From contig JACOST010000032.1 of NCBI GenBank assembly GCA_016178705.1, positions 62,001 through 126,000 on the forward strand: a DNA stretch of 64,000 bases. The letters are read 5' to 3'. Under the pieces are notes generated by a model that saw only the letters and a program-made list of their open reading frames with translations, ran no database searches and was not told where the DNA came from. This document shows, one piece after another, positions 29,283 to 38,240 of this stretch. The stretch's first letter is position 1, and every line of letters begins with the position of its first letter. The stretch comes from Deltaproteobacteria bacterium (GTDB taxonomy: Bacteria > Desulfobacterota > Binatia > HRBIN30 > JACQVA1). The translations under genes and the position numbers were made by a program.

Positions 29283-29830
29283 CGCAGCCCCGCCGACCGG
29301 AACGGATTCTCTTCATCGGGCAGGTCCACGCCTGTGCGAGCCCGCTCCTCCTGCGCACGCTCCTCGGCTCGTGTGTCGCCGTGTGCCTGTTCGATCCGGT
29401 CGCGCGCGTGGGCGGCATGAATCATTTCGCCCTGCCCAACGGACCCGATCGGCGCACGCACACCGACCGGGCGCGCTTCGGATTGCCAGCGATGATCGAA
29501 CTCCTCGGTGCGCTGATGGCGGCCGGCGCTGTGCGCCACCGCCTGCTGGCGACCATCATCGGCGGTGGGCACTTGCTCTCGACGCCCGACTTCGCCAACG
29601 ACTTGCCGCGGAGAAACATCGATTTCGCGCGACGATTCCTGGCGCGCGAGCGCATCGCGATCGTGGCTGAGGATGTCGGCGGGCACTACCCCCGCCAAGT
29701 CCGCTTTCACACCGATACCGGCGTCGTTGTCGTCACGCGCGGGCGCACGAGCGCTGGGTCGCGTGGCGGCCTGCGTCGAGTGCTAGTAGCGGCACTGGCC
29801 GCACCCGACACGGCTGGGGACAGGCACTGA
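29279..29830 (+). CDS. cheD: Chemoreceptor glutamine deamidase CheD
   Basis: A 183-residue CheD with the catalytic Cys/His region LGSCVAVCLFDPVARVGGMNHFALP and the C-terminal GHYPRQVRFHTDTG. CheD deamidates receptor glutamines and can interact with CheC or CheY; no cheC gene is seen here. The start ATG overlaps the cheR stop. It sits between cheR and cheB, which complete the adaptation set. Confidence 0.93.
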   Translation: MTQPRRPERILFIGQVHACASPLLLRTLLGSCVAVCLFDPVARVGGMNHFALPNGPDRRTHTDRARFGLPAMIELLGALMAAGAVRHRLLATIIGGGHLLSTPDFANDLPRRNIDFARRFLARERIAIVAEDVGGHYPRQVRFHTDTGVVVVTRGRTSAGSRGGLRRVLVAALAAPDTAGDRH

Positions 29831-29841
29831 GGCCCCACATC

Positions 29842-30915
29842 ATGGCTCCGCGGGTTCGCGTTTTGATCGTCGACTCCTCTCCCTTCGTCCGCCAGGAACT
29901 TGCGCGCGCGCTGGCGCAAGACCCTGGCATTGATGTCGTCGGGACCGCCGCCGACGCGGACTTCGCGCGACGCAAGATGCAGTCGCTCAAACCGGACGTG
30001 GTCACGCTCGACCTCGCGATGCCGGATAGCGATGGCCTGGCCTTCTTGGCCCAAGTCACGCGCGATCCATCGCGGCCGATCGTCGTCGTGTCGGCGCGCA
30101 GCGAACCGGACGGAGAGACCGCGCGGCGGGCGCTGGAGCTCGGGGCGTACGCGGTCGTCAGCAAACCGCCTCAGGATCTCCGCACTCACCTCGGCGCCCT
30201 GACCGCGGACCTGCGTGAGACGATCGTAGCCGCGGCACGCACGCGCGCCCGCTTTCGTGCGCTGGCACGCGGGGCGGCAACCGCGCCACACCTGAAGGCC
30301 GACGACCTGGTCATCGCCATCGGTGTGTCAACCGGTGGACCGTTGGCGTTACAGACGGTGTTGGCGGCGCTGTCATCGTACACCCCCGGCATCGTCATCG
30401 TGCAGCACATGCCCGAACGCTACACGCGCGGACTCGCCGCACGACTAAATTGCGAGTGCGCGCTGGGCGTCCGGCAGGCCGTGGACGGTGATCCGATCGA
30501 GCCCGGCGTCGCTCTGGTGGCTCCTGGCGATCATCACCTGCAGATCACGCGCGACGGTGCGAGCCTGGGCGTACGAGTCGTTGACCAGCCCGCGGTGAAC
30601 CACCATCGGCCCTCGGTCGACGTCCTCTTTCACTCGGTGGCGACACACGCCGGCGCCAACGCGCTGGGAATTATTATGACTGGGATGGGTGCCGACGGTG
30701 CAGCCGGCCTGCTCGCGATGAAGCAGGCTGGCGCCTTCACCATCGCGCAAGACGAGGCCAGTTCCATCGTCTTCGGCATGCCCAAGGAGGCCATCGGGCT
30801 CGGTGCCGTCGATCGCATCGTCCCGCTCGATCGCATCGCCACCGAAGTTGCGGCCTGGCACGCACGGCAGCGCCCACTCAAGGAGACCCATGAACACGAT
30901 TCTGATTGTCGATGA
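29842..30915 (+). CDS. cheB: Receptor methylesterase CheB
   Basis: A 357-residue CheB: N-terminal receiver (VLIVDSSPFVRQEL, acceptor Asp in VTLDLAMPDSDG), linker, then the methylesterase with catalytic Ser in IGVSTGGPLALQTVL, His in VQHMPERYTRGLAARL and Asp in MTGMGADGAAGL. It hydrolyses receptor glutamyl methyl esters when phosphorylated by CheA. It overlaps the downstream cheY-like gene by 26 bp. Confidence 0.95.
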   Translation: MAPRVRVLIVDSSPFVRQELARALAQDPGIDVVGTAADADFARRKMQSLKPDVVTLDLAMPDSDGLAFLAQVTRDPSRPIVVVSARSEPDGETARRALELGAYAVVSKPPQDLRTHLGALTADLRETIVAAARTRARFRALARGAATAPHLKADDLVIAIGVSTGGPLALQTVLAALSSYTPGIVIVQHMPERYTRGLAARLNCECALGVRQAVDGDPIEPGVALVAPGDHHLQITRDGASLGVRVVDQPAVNHHRPSVDVLFHSVATHAGANALGIIMTGMGADGAAGLLAMKQAGAFTIAQDEASSIVFGMPKEAIGLGAVDRIVPLDRIATEVAAWHARQRPLKETHEHDSDCR

Positions 30916-31315
30916 CTCCGCGCTCATGCGCCGCCTGCTCCGGCGGATGCTGGAGCCGCGCGGCTACGCGGTCGTCGATGCCAGCGATGGTGCCGGAGCG
31001 CAGCGCGGGTTCGCATCGGAGCATCCCGACTTGGTGTTGCTCGATCTCAACCTCGAGGCCGAGTCGGGTCTCGATGTGCTCGCGCAACTGCGCGACCTCG
31101 ACAGCAACGTCCGCGTGATCATCGTGACCGCCGATACCGAAGAATCCACTCGCATCGCCATCGAGCAGGGCGGCGCCCGCTTGCTGCTCAAACCGTTCGA
31201 GCCCGCAACCGTCGCCGCCGCCGTCGCCGCGGCGCTCGCCGACCCGCCGCGATCCTACGGCAGCAACCCCAGCAACCGCCAGCAGGGAATCGCGGCCAGG
31301 ATTGCGAGCAGGTAG
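30890..31315 (+). CDS. CheY-like single-domain response regulator
   Basis: A 141-residue receiver: acidic pair VDDS at 8-10, acceptor D52 in LVLLDLNLEAESG, Thr in IVTADTEES and Lys in LLLKPFEP. AAGGAGA lies just upstream of the ATG at 30890, inside the cheB end. The last 20 residues read through 61 bp that are antisense to the end of the convergent transporter gene and look non-conserved. It is the final gene of the chemosensory operon and the likely output of CheA. Confidence 0.9.
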   Translation: MNTILIVDDSALMRRLLRRMLEPRGYAVVDASDGAGAQRGFASEHPDLVLLDLNLEAESGLDVLAQLRDLDSNVRVIIVTADTEESTRIAIEQGGARLLLKPFEPATVAAAVAAALADPPRSYGSNPSNRQQGIAARIASR

Positions 31316-33657
31316 ATCAGCCCGTAGCTCCACGCCAGCAGCCGCACTTGCCCGTGCGAAAAGGCGCGCTCTTTGGTGCCGAAGTAGAGCGCCAGATAGT
31401 ACGTACTCTGATACGGCAAGAACCACACCGCCACGGTTGTGCAGAGGACCAGCGTGATCGCCAACGGATTGATGCCCGCATGCGCGGCGATCGGCACCAC
31501 CGTGATCGTCAACAGCGACACCAACGGGAAACTTGGCAACACGAAGCGCGCCGCGTAAATTACCAGCGCCATGACCAATAAGAACTGGGTGGGATGCTGG
31601 GTCATCGGCTCCAACAGCGGCGCCAGCAGCCCGATCGTCCACCGGTCGACCCCGACCGCCTGCACCACCGGCGTCAGCCCGAGTACGGCCCCCAGATAGA
31701 AAAGAAAGTCCCAATAGATCCCGGCGCGAAAAGTGGCGCGGTCGAGCAAGTTCGCTGTCAGCAACACCGCGAGGCCGGTCATCGCCACCCACGCGGCGTC
31801 GACACCATGGTATGGTCCGGTGATCCAGCCGAGCATCGCGCCGATGAGCACCAACCCGTTGACGATCTCGGCGCGTGATGCTGGGCCGAGCGCTTCGATC
31901 TGGGTTTCGATCAGGCCACGTGAGATCGTCGGTTGGAACTCCGGCGGGAACAGAAACATGGTCACGGCGAACCCGACGGCAAACGTCACCACCGCCAACG
32001 GCAACGCCGCCAACGCCCAACTGCCCCAGGTGATCTGGAAGCGCATGGCGGCCGGCAGCAGACCCCACGCGAGCAAATTCTCCGCCGCGCCGGTGAGAAA
32101 AAACGGGCTCATTTGTCCGAAGCCCAGCACGGCAGCCATTGCCAGGCCCGCCGAGCCGCTGCTGCGCCTGCCGTACCCGAGCGACTCCGACTGCGCCAAA
32201 ATGATCGGCCCGGCGATGGCGACACCGGAAGTGACATCGGGAATCGCCGACGTGATCGCCGTGCCGCTCAGCGCCAAGCCAAGAGCTTGGCCGCGATAGG
32301 TCAGCGGGAAGCGCTGCAACACGCGCAAGGCAAGGCGAAACAACAAGCCGGAACTTTGTAGCGATGCCGCGATGCCAAGCACGCCGATGATGAGAAAGAA
32401 CGGCGGGGTAGTGAAGCCTGACACAGCGACCTCGGGCGGCACCACCCGGAGCAGAATCCAGCCGATGATCATGCCGAGCCCGACCACGTAGTCGGGCAGC
32501 ACGTCGAACGCCCAGAACACCACCGCCCACGCCAACAGCGCGAGCATGTGCATCCCGCTGGACGATAACCCGGCTGGCGGTGGCGCCACCCACAAGGCGA
32601 CGCCCGCCGCGACACCCAGCACCGCCCCGAACCACCACAAGGCGCGCGCCGACTGGAAGCGATCCGCCACTCGTTGACGAAACGAAGTAGCCACCGCTTC
32701 CGTCGCCGCGGGCCGCAGCGTACGCTCCATGCGCTCGACCAGTGTCGGCAATAGTTCCGCGATCACGTGCTCGGGCAAACGACTGACCCAACCCTGCAGC
32801 AGATCGAAGCGATTGCTCGCGATTAACTCCTCGGTATGAGCCGCCAACAGTTCCGCTGCCGCCCGCCAATCACCAGCATCGAGCAGGTGCGAAATCGCCG
32901 GCTCGCGACGCCCCGCGGTACGATACAGCGCCGCCGCGCGGCGGTGCTGCTCGCGCACGCCGTCGGCACCCACTTCGGCCGTCACGTTCGCCAGCAAGAA
33001 CTCGCGCACCGCTTCGAGATAGCTCACCACACCATCGAGGCGGGCGACCAATCCGCCCTGCGCCTCGATCGCGTTGAGTTCGGCCGCGGCATCGGTACTC
33101 CCGAGCAGATCGTGAATGATGGGCGGGTCCAGCGTAGTCAGGACCGCCGTGCCCATGAGGAACGCGCGCCGCGCTGGCGATTGCGCCCGCAACAGGACTT
33201 CCATCTGGCTCGCAAACGCGGATTGCACTTTTGAGAGTTCTTGATTGCCGCGGTACAGCCGGTCGCTGATCACCTCGGTGAAGTGCAGGATCAACCACGG
33301 GTTCTCTTCGATCAGCGCGTCGAACTTGTCCTTGGCCAACCGCCACACGACCACGTGATCACGCGCGACCACCGTCGCCGTGCGTGGCCGATCGGAGAAC
33401 AGCGCGCGCTCGCCAAACCAGTCACTCGGACCGCTAACCGCCACCAGCTCACGCTGATCACCGCCGCGGTTGACGAGCACTTCGACGCTGCCGGACTTGA
33501 TGATGTAAAAGTCGCGCGCTTCGTCCCCCTCGTAACACAACACCGTACCGGGCGGATGCGACTCCTCGCGCAAATCAGCGATGATCTTCGCGAAGCTGCC
33601 CGGCGGCAACTCAGCGAAGATCGGAATCCGCCGCAGCACGGTAGCGAGTGAATCCAT
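31255..33657 (-). CDS. cNMP-binding domain / MalT-like helical region / DASS-family transporter fusion
   Basis: An 800-residue fusion. Residues 1-125 are a cyclic-nucleotide-binding beta-roll (PGTVLCYEGDEARDFYIIKSGSVEV, then WFGERALFSDRPRTATVVA). Residues about 160-310 resemble the winged-helix/TPR part of MalT-type LuxR regulators (AAALYRTAGRREPAISHLLDAGDWRAAAELL). From about 338 to the end there are 10-12 membrane helices of a divalent anion:Na+ symporter type (DASS/SLC13), with SGTAITSAIPDVTSG and the late ITLVLCTTVAVWFLPYQ. The fusion suggests transport of a dicarboxylate or sulfate-like anion gated by a cyclic nucleotide; the substrate is unknown. Its 3' end overlaps the CheY-like gene by 61 bp. 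Confidence 0.88.
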   Translation of the reverse strand: MDSLATVLRRIPIFAELPPGSFAKIIADLREESHPPGTVLCYEGDEARDFYIIKSGSVEVLVNRGGDQRELVAVSGPSDWFGERALFSDRPRTATVVARDHVVVWRLAKDKFDALIEENPWLILHFTEVISDRLYRGNQELSKVQSAFASQMEVLLRAQSPARRAFLMGTAVLTTLDPPIIHDLLGSTDAAAELNAIEAQGGLVARLDGVVSYLEAVREFLLANVTAEVGADGVREQHRRAAALYRTAGRREPAISHLLDAGDWRAAAELLAAHTEELIASNRFDLLQGWVSRLPEHVIAELLPTLVERMERTLRPAATEAVATSFRQRVADRFQSARALWWFGAVLGVAAGVALWVAPPPAGLSSSGMHMLALLAWAVVFWAFDVLPDYVVGLGMIIGWILLRVVPPEVAVSGFTTPPFFLIIGVLGIAASLQSSGLLFRLALRVLQRFPLTYRGQALGLALSGTAITSAIPDVTSGVAIAGPIILAQSESLGYGRRSSGSAGLAMAAVLGFGQMSPFFLTGAAENLLAWGLLPAAMRFQITWGSWALAALPLAVVTFAVGFAVTMFLFPPEFQPTISRGLIETQIEALGPASRAEIVNGLVLIGAMLGWITGPYHGVDAAWVAMTGLAVLLTANLLDRATFRAGIYWDFLFYLGAVLGLTPVVQAVGVDRWTIGLLAPLLEPMTQHPTQFLLVMALVIYAARFVLPSFPLVSLLTITVVPIAAHAGINPLAITLVLCTTVAVWFLPYQSTYYLALYFGTKERAFSHGQVRLLAWSYGLIYLLAILAAIPCWRLLGLLP

Positions 33658-33743
33658 GGCGCGGGCTATCTACCACAGCCCGGTCAAAGAGGAAGCAAAG
33701 CGCGGGATCCGAATCGGCTACGCGGGGAGCGGAGCTGACGGTT

Positions 33744-34994
33744 TCACTCTTCGCGCAAGGCGACCGCCGGATCGAGACGGGCGGCTCTCAACGCCGGAAC
33801 AATCCCAGCGATCACGCCCACCCCGACGAGCATCGCGAACGACAGCAGCGCCAATCCCGGCGGCAGCGTCACCTTCGGCATCAGAAACTCGGCGCGCTGC
33901 GATAGGCTGCGTAACACACCCAGACCGAAGATGATGCTGCCGCCGAGACCGATGCCCACGGTCCCTGCACTGACGGTGACGAGGACGGTCTCACAGAGAA
34001 TCTGCACGATGATGGCGCGCGGCGTGGCGCCTAGCGCCTTGCGCAGCCCCAACTCGCGCGTGCGCTCCGCCACCGCCACCAACATGATGTTCATCACCCC
34101 CACCCCGCCGGCGATCAGCGTCAACACGCCACAGGCAGTGAGAAAGATCTGCAGGGCGAAGCCGATCACTTCGGTCAGCTTCAGTGCGTCGGCGATATTG
34201 AAGAAACCGAGCGCCTCCTCGTCGGTCGCCTTGAAGTAGTGGTGGCGCCCGAGGGTCGTGCGTACCCGCGCGATCGAGGTCACGCCTTCCGGCCGTGTGC
34301 GCGGCTCGTAGATCACGTAGCCGATTTTGTCGCTGCCGGTGAATAGGGTCTGCGCCGTCGAGATCGGCATGAGCACCTGCTCGTCGTCGCGCGGACCCAT
34401 GTTGACCATCTGCTCACCTTTCGGCACCGACACGCCGACAATGCGAAACGGATGGCCGTCCAAACGCACGGCACGGCCGAGACCGGACTGCCGGCCGAAC
34501 AGGCGCCGCTCCACCGTCGCCCCGATCACCAGCACCCTTCGGCGCGCCGCCACGTCGGCCTCGGTAATGAAGCGGCCGCGTCCGACTTGAAAGTTACGGA
34601 TGCTCGCCGCCGCCGGCCCGACCCCGTACGTCCACACCACTTTGATGTGGGCGCCGCCCTTGAGCACGCGCGCGCCACTCCACATTTCCGGCGCCACGTG
34701 CTCGACCAATGGCGATGCGATCAGCCGCGGCGGATCGTCCACGTCGAGCTCGACACGGCGGGCGTTGCGATTGCCGCCACCGGGCTTTGGCACCACACCG
34801 GGAAACACATAGACCACCTTGCGGCCGATCGCCTCCATCTTCTCGCGATAGTGTTCACGGTTGCTGTTGCCGACCGCGGTCAGGGCGACGAATAAGGCGA
34901 TGCCCCACACGATGCCCGAACCGGTGAGCAGCACCCGCAACCAATGGACGCGAATATTCCGCAGCGCCTCGGCGCACAGATCCCGCAGCATCAT
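33744..34994 (-). CDS. MacB-like ABC transporter permease
   Basis: A 416-residue permease of the MacB/FtsX class: one membrane helix near the N-terminus (LLTGSGIVWGIALFVALTAVG), a large periplasmic domain, and three helices in the last 130 residues with GGVGVMNIMLVAVAERTRELGLRKALGA. The start overlaps the stop of the next permease gene as ATGA. With that permease, the ATPase and the fusion protein it forms a tripartite exporter of unknown substrate; no TolC-type channel gene is present. Confidence 0.92.
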   Translation of the reverse strand: MMLRDLCAEALRNIRVHWLRVLLTGSGIVWGIALFVALTAVGNSNREHYREKMEAIGRKVVYVFPGVVPKPGGGNRNARRVELDVDDPPRLIASPLVEHVAPEMWSGARVLKGGAHIKVVWTYGVGPAAASIRNFQVGRGRFITEADVAARRRVLVIGATVERRLFGRQSGLGRAVRLDGHPFRIVGVSVPKGEQMVNMGPRDDEQVLMPISTAQTLFTGSDKIGYVIYEPRTRPEGVTSIARVRTTLGRHHYFKATDEEALGFFNIADALKLTEVIGFALQIFLTACGVLTLIAGGVGVMNIMLVAVAERTRELGLRKALGATPRAIIVQILCETVLVTVSAGTVGIGLGGSIIFGLGVLRSLSQRAEFLMPKVTLPPGLALLSFAMLVGVGVIAGIVPALRAARLDPAVALREE

Positions 34995-36220
34995 TCCGCT
35001 CGCAACGATTCGGCCGGGTCCACCCGCGCGGCGCGCCAGGCCGGACCACTGCCCGAAAGCACCCCCACCAGCGTGGTGACCACCAGCGCCAACCCCACTA
35101 CCTGGGGCACGATCACCGGTACCGGCACCACGTCGCGCGGCAGGGTCCCCAAGAGGACACAGCCGCCGAGCCCCAGCGCCAACCCGGTGAAGCCGCCGAG
35201 CAACGTGATGACCAAGGTCTCGATGAGAAACTGTCCGACGACGTGCCGTCGCAACGCGCCAACGGCGAGCCGCAGGCCGATCTCCCGCCGCCGTTCGTTC
35301 ACCGACACCAACATCATGTTCATGACGCCAATGCCGCCGATGGCTAGCGTGCCGATCGCCAACACGATGAGAAACACCTGCAGTCCGGCGAACACCGAAT
35401 CGAAGCCGGACAGAATGTCGACCATGCTGGCGATGAAGACCGCCTCCTCGTCGGCCGGCGACACGTGCAGCCGCCGCGCGAGAATCGTGCGCACTTCACG
35501 CTTCACCACTTCGTTCAGGCGACGCTCGGTCGGCCGCGTCATCAGCAGATCGACGTGCTCGCGCCCGGTCATCGTCATCGCGGTGGTGATCGGAATCCAA
35601 ATCTGCTCGTCGATCTCGGTGCGATTGCGGCTAAGCTGCGTGCCGACGCGGTCGAGTAGGCCGACGATCTCAAAGCTCTGCCCATCCATGCTGACGCGCG
35701 CGCCAACTGCCGGCCGCGGGCCGAGCAGCCGCTCGCGCGCGGTCTGTCCAATCACCGCCACGCGGCGTTGGTAGCGAATATCGTCAGGCAGAATGAATCG
35801 TCCCGCCGCGAGCGTGGAGTCGCGCAGCGCTTGCGTCGTCGGCTCGACCCCGCGCACATCCACCGACCGTCCTGCCGCCGCTCCGCGCACGTACGTCCAT
35901 TCTAGCACTTCCGCGCTCACCACTTCGGCATGGCGTGCCGAGGTGCGTACCGCTTGGACGTCGGCGAGCTTGAAGTTAAGCGTGCGCCGCTCTTCGGCGG
36001 GCGAGAGATCCTCGCCGACGCGGCCGGGAAATACGTACACGAGGTTCTTGCCAATCTTCTGCATGCCGCGATCGACCATGCCGTGGACGCCGACTCCCCA
36101 ACCCACCAACAACACCACCGAGGCGGTTCCCCAGACGATGCCGAACATCGTCAACGCCGCCCACCGGCGGTGCAACCGCATGGTGGTCAGCGCTTGTCTG
36201 ATGATGGCGAGAAGCATCAC
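34991..36220 (-). CDS. MacB-like ABC transporter permease (second paralogue)
   Basis: A 409-residue permease with the same layout as the following gene: N-terminal membrane helix (FGIVWGTASVVLLVGWGVGV), periplasmic MacB core, then GGIGVMNMMLVSVNERRREIGLRLAVGA and two further helices. Two divergent permeases behind one ATPase suggest a heterodimer. It starts 8 bp after the ATPase stop, next to repeat B. Confidence 0.92.
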   Translation of the reverse strand: MMLLAIIRQALTTMRLHRRWAALTMFGIVWGTASVVLLVGWGVGVHGMVDRGMQKIGKNLVYVFPGRVGEDLSPAEERRTLNFKLADVQAVRTSARHAEVVSAEVLEWTYVRGAAAGRSVDVRGVEPTTQALRDSTLAAGRFILPDDIRYQRRVAVIGQTARERLLGPRPAVGARVSMDGQSFEIVGLLDRVGTQLSRNRTEIDEQIWIPITTAMTMTGREHVDLLMTRPTERRLNEVVKREVRTILARRLHVSPADEEAVFIASMVDILSGFDSVFAGLQVFLIVLAIGTLAIGGIGVMNMMLVSVNERRREIGLRLAVGALRRHVVGQFLIETLVITLLGGFTGLALGLGGCVLLGTLPRDVVPVPVIVPQVVGLALVVTTLVGVLSGSGPAWRAARVDPAESLRAE

Positions 36221-36228
36221 CCCATCCG

Positions 36229-36996
36229 CTACGATGGCACCGGCATCTTGTCTGTGTCCACCGGCAAGATACCGGTGCCACCCGATATCCGTTCGCCTAT
36301 CTTGGACTGGGCCTCGTCGCGTTCTACAGCGCCATCACGCAAGCGCAGAATGCGCGTGACGCGTTCGCCGATGCGCGGGTCGTGCGTCACGACGATCACG
36401 GTCTGGCCGTCGCGATTGAGCGTCTCGATGATGTCCATGATGGCGTCGCCGGTGGCGGTGTCGAGCGCGCCGGTCGGTTCGTCGGCAAGAATCAGTGACG
36501 GGCGATTGATCAAGGCGCGCGCAATCGCCACGCGTTGCCGCTCGCCCCCGGACAGCTCGGTCGGTCGATGCGCGGCGCGGTCGGCGAGTCCGACGCGGTC
36601 GAGCAGTGCCAGCGACCGCTCGCGGCGTTCGTGCCGGCCGACGCGACGGTAGAGCAGCGGCAACTCGACGTTCTCCAGCGCGGTCAGGCGCGGCAAGAGG
36701 TTGAAGGCTTGGAAGATGAATCCAATCTGCTCGCCGCGCAGCGTCGCCAAGCCGACATCGTCAATCTGATCGACGCGTTGACCGGCGAACTCATACGTCC
36801 CGGAAGTTGCACGCGACAAGCAGCCCAGAACGTCCATTAGCGTCGTCTTGCCTGATCCCGACGGACCCATGACCCCAACGTACTCGCCGGGCGCGATGTC
36901 GAGGTCGACTTGCGTGAGCGCGCGCACCGCAGCCTCGCCCATGTCGTAGATCTTGGTGACGTTACGGAGCCTGATCAGCGGTCGTGCAGAGCTCAC
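36229..36996 (-). CDS. MacB/LolD-type ABC transporter ATPase
   Basis: A roughly 255-residue ATPase with Walker A GPSGSGKTTLMDVLG, Q-loop FIFQAFNLLPRLTALENVELPLLYR, signature LSGGERQRVAIARAL, Walker B LILADEPTGALD and the switch His in VVTHDPR. It drives the two permeases downstream. The start could be GTG at 36996 or TTG at 37014. The last residues (GGTGILPVDTDKMPVPS) are encoded by repeat B, so the natural C-terminus has been extended. Confidence 0.92.
   Translation of the reverse strand: MSSARPLIRLRNVTKIYDMGEAAVRALTQVDLDIAPGEYVGVMGPSGSGKTTLMDVLGCLSRATSGTYEFAGQRVDQIDDVGLATLRGEQIGFIFQAFNLLPRLTALENVELPLLYRRVGRHERRERSLALLDRVGLADRAAHRPTELSGGERQRVAIARALINRPSLILADEPTGALDTATGDAIMDIIETLNRDGQTVIVVTHDPRIGERVTRILRLRDGAVERDEAQSKIGERISGGTGILPVDTDKMPVPS
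36235..36280. repeat. Palindromic repeat family B, copy 2
   Basis: 16-nt arms TGGCACCGGCATCTTG (36235-36250) and CAAGATACCGGTGCCA (36265-36280) pair with one mismatch around a 14-nt loop. It overlaps the 3' end of the ABC ATPase gene and shares its left arm with the copy at 8279. Confidence 0.85.
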
Positions 36997-37020
36997 AAGA
37001 CCATCCTGCTGCAACTTGCC

Positions 37021-38076
37021 CTACTGCAACTTGATCACCTCGCCTTCCGCGAGGCCGTCGAGGATCTCGACGCGATCGGCGCGCGAAATTCCAAGTCGCA
37101 CCGTTCGCCGTGTCAAGCGCGCTGGCGAGGCATGTTCGACGACCTCAACGACCAGATCGTTGCCCTCGTAGAGCAAGGCGGCCTCGGGCACGACCAGCGC
37201 GCTGTCGTGCACCTCGGCAACGATGTCGGCATCGCCCGACATCCGCGGCCACAGCGCGTCGACGCCGTCGAGCACCGTCACCTCGACTTTGAACGACGTG
37301 ACGTTCTCCTTGCGATCGCCGAGCGACGCGATCTTGCGCACACGGCCAGGGAAAATGCGCTCCGGGTACGTTTCGGTGCGAATGCGCGCGGGCATGCCGA
37401 TCCGCACTTGCGCGATCTCGTTCTCATCGACAGTGCCGAGCAGGTGCATTTGCGACGTGTCAGCGATCGTCATCACCACCGTGCCGCCGGTGACCGATGC
37501 CACCGAGGCAACGGCGGCGCCGGGATTCAGCTCGCGCCGTAGCACTAGTCCATCAATGGGCGCGGTGATGGTCGCGTACGCGAGTTCCTGCTCGAGCCGT
37601 TCGAGTGTGGCGCCGGCGCGATCGAGACGCGCATCGGCTCGCGCGTGGTCGGCACGGCTGCGGTCGGTGACATCAGCCGACTCGACGCCGCGATGGAACA
37701 GATCTTCCTTGCGGCGCAGCTCGACGCCGGCCTGATCACGTTCAACTTGCGCTTCGTGAACGACGGCGCGTGCCTCGCGCACGGCGGCTTCCAAGGTTTC
37801 ACGGTCGATCTCCGCGATCACTTGCCCCGCCGTCACACGATCACCGGCGTCGACGTGGAAACGCTCGACGATGCCGCTGACCTTAGCCCGCACCTCGACC
37901 AGATGCTCGGGTTCGATCGTGCCGGAGGCGACGACCACTCGCTCGATCGTACCGCGTTCGACGGTCGCGGTTTTGCCGATCTCGGGACCACGCCCGCGCA
38001 CACGCGCAACGACCAACGCCCCGATCAAGGCGAGGACGACGACGGCCAGTCCGATGAGAACTCTACGTCGCATCAC
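37021..38076 (-). CDS. MacA/HlyD-type periplasmic adaptor (membrane fusion protein)
   Basis: A 351-residue adaptor with a single N-terminal membrane helix (VLIGLAVVVLALIGALVVARV), a lipoyl-like half motif (VSGIVERFHVDAGDRVTAGQVIAEID), a helical hairpin, the second half motif (ATITAPIDGLVLRRELNPGAAV) and a beta-barrel domain. It links the inner-membrane ABC complex encoded just downstream to the periplasm or an outer-membrane channel. It is the first gene of the four-gene exporter operon and ends 24 bp before the GTG chosen for the ATPase. Confidence 0.92.
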   Translation of the reverse strand: MMRRRVLIGLAVVVLALIGALVVARVRGRGPEIGKTATVERGTIERVVVASGTIEPEHLVEVRAKVSGIVERFHVDAGDRVTAGQVIAEIDRETLEAAVREARAVVHEAQVERDQAGVELRRKEDLFHRGVESADVTDRSRADHARADARLDRAGATLERLEQELAYATITAPIDGLVLRRELNPGAAVASVASVTGGTVVMTIADTSQMHLLGTVDENEIAQVRIGMPARIRTETYPERIFPGRVRKIASLGDRKENVTSFKVEVTVLDGVDALWPRMSGDADIVAEVHDSALVVPEAALLYEGNDLVVEVVEHASPARLTRRTVRLGISRADRVEILDGLAEGEVIKLQ

Positions 38077-38240
38077 CCTGCCGGGACTGTACTGCGGATG
38101 GAGGGGAGTCGTCGAGAAGCATCACACAAGGGTGGGATGCAGGCGGGATGCCAGCCACGGTTTCGGCTCCCGCACCGCCGCCGACCTCACGCGACGCATA
38201 CCACCGACTGCAACGGGTGCAGCCAGAGCGATGCGGTGCC

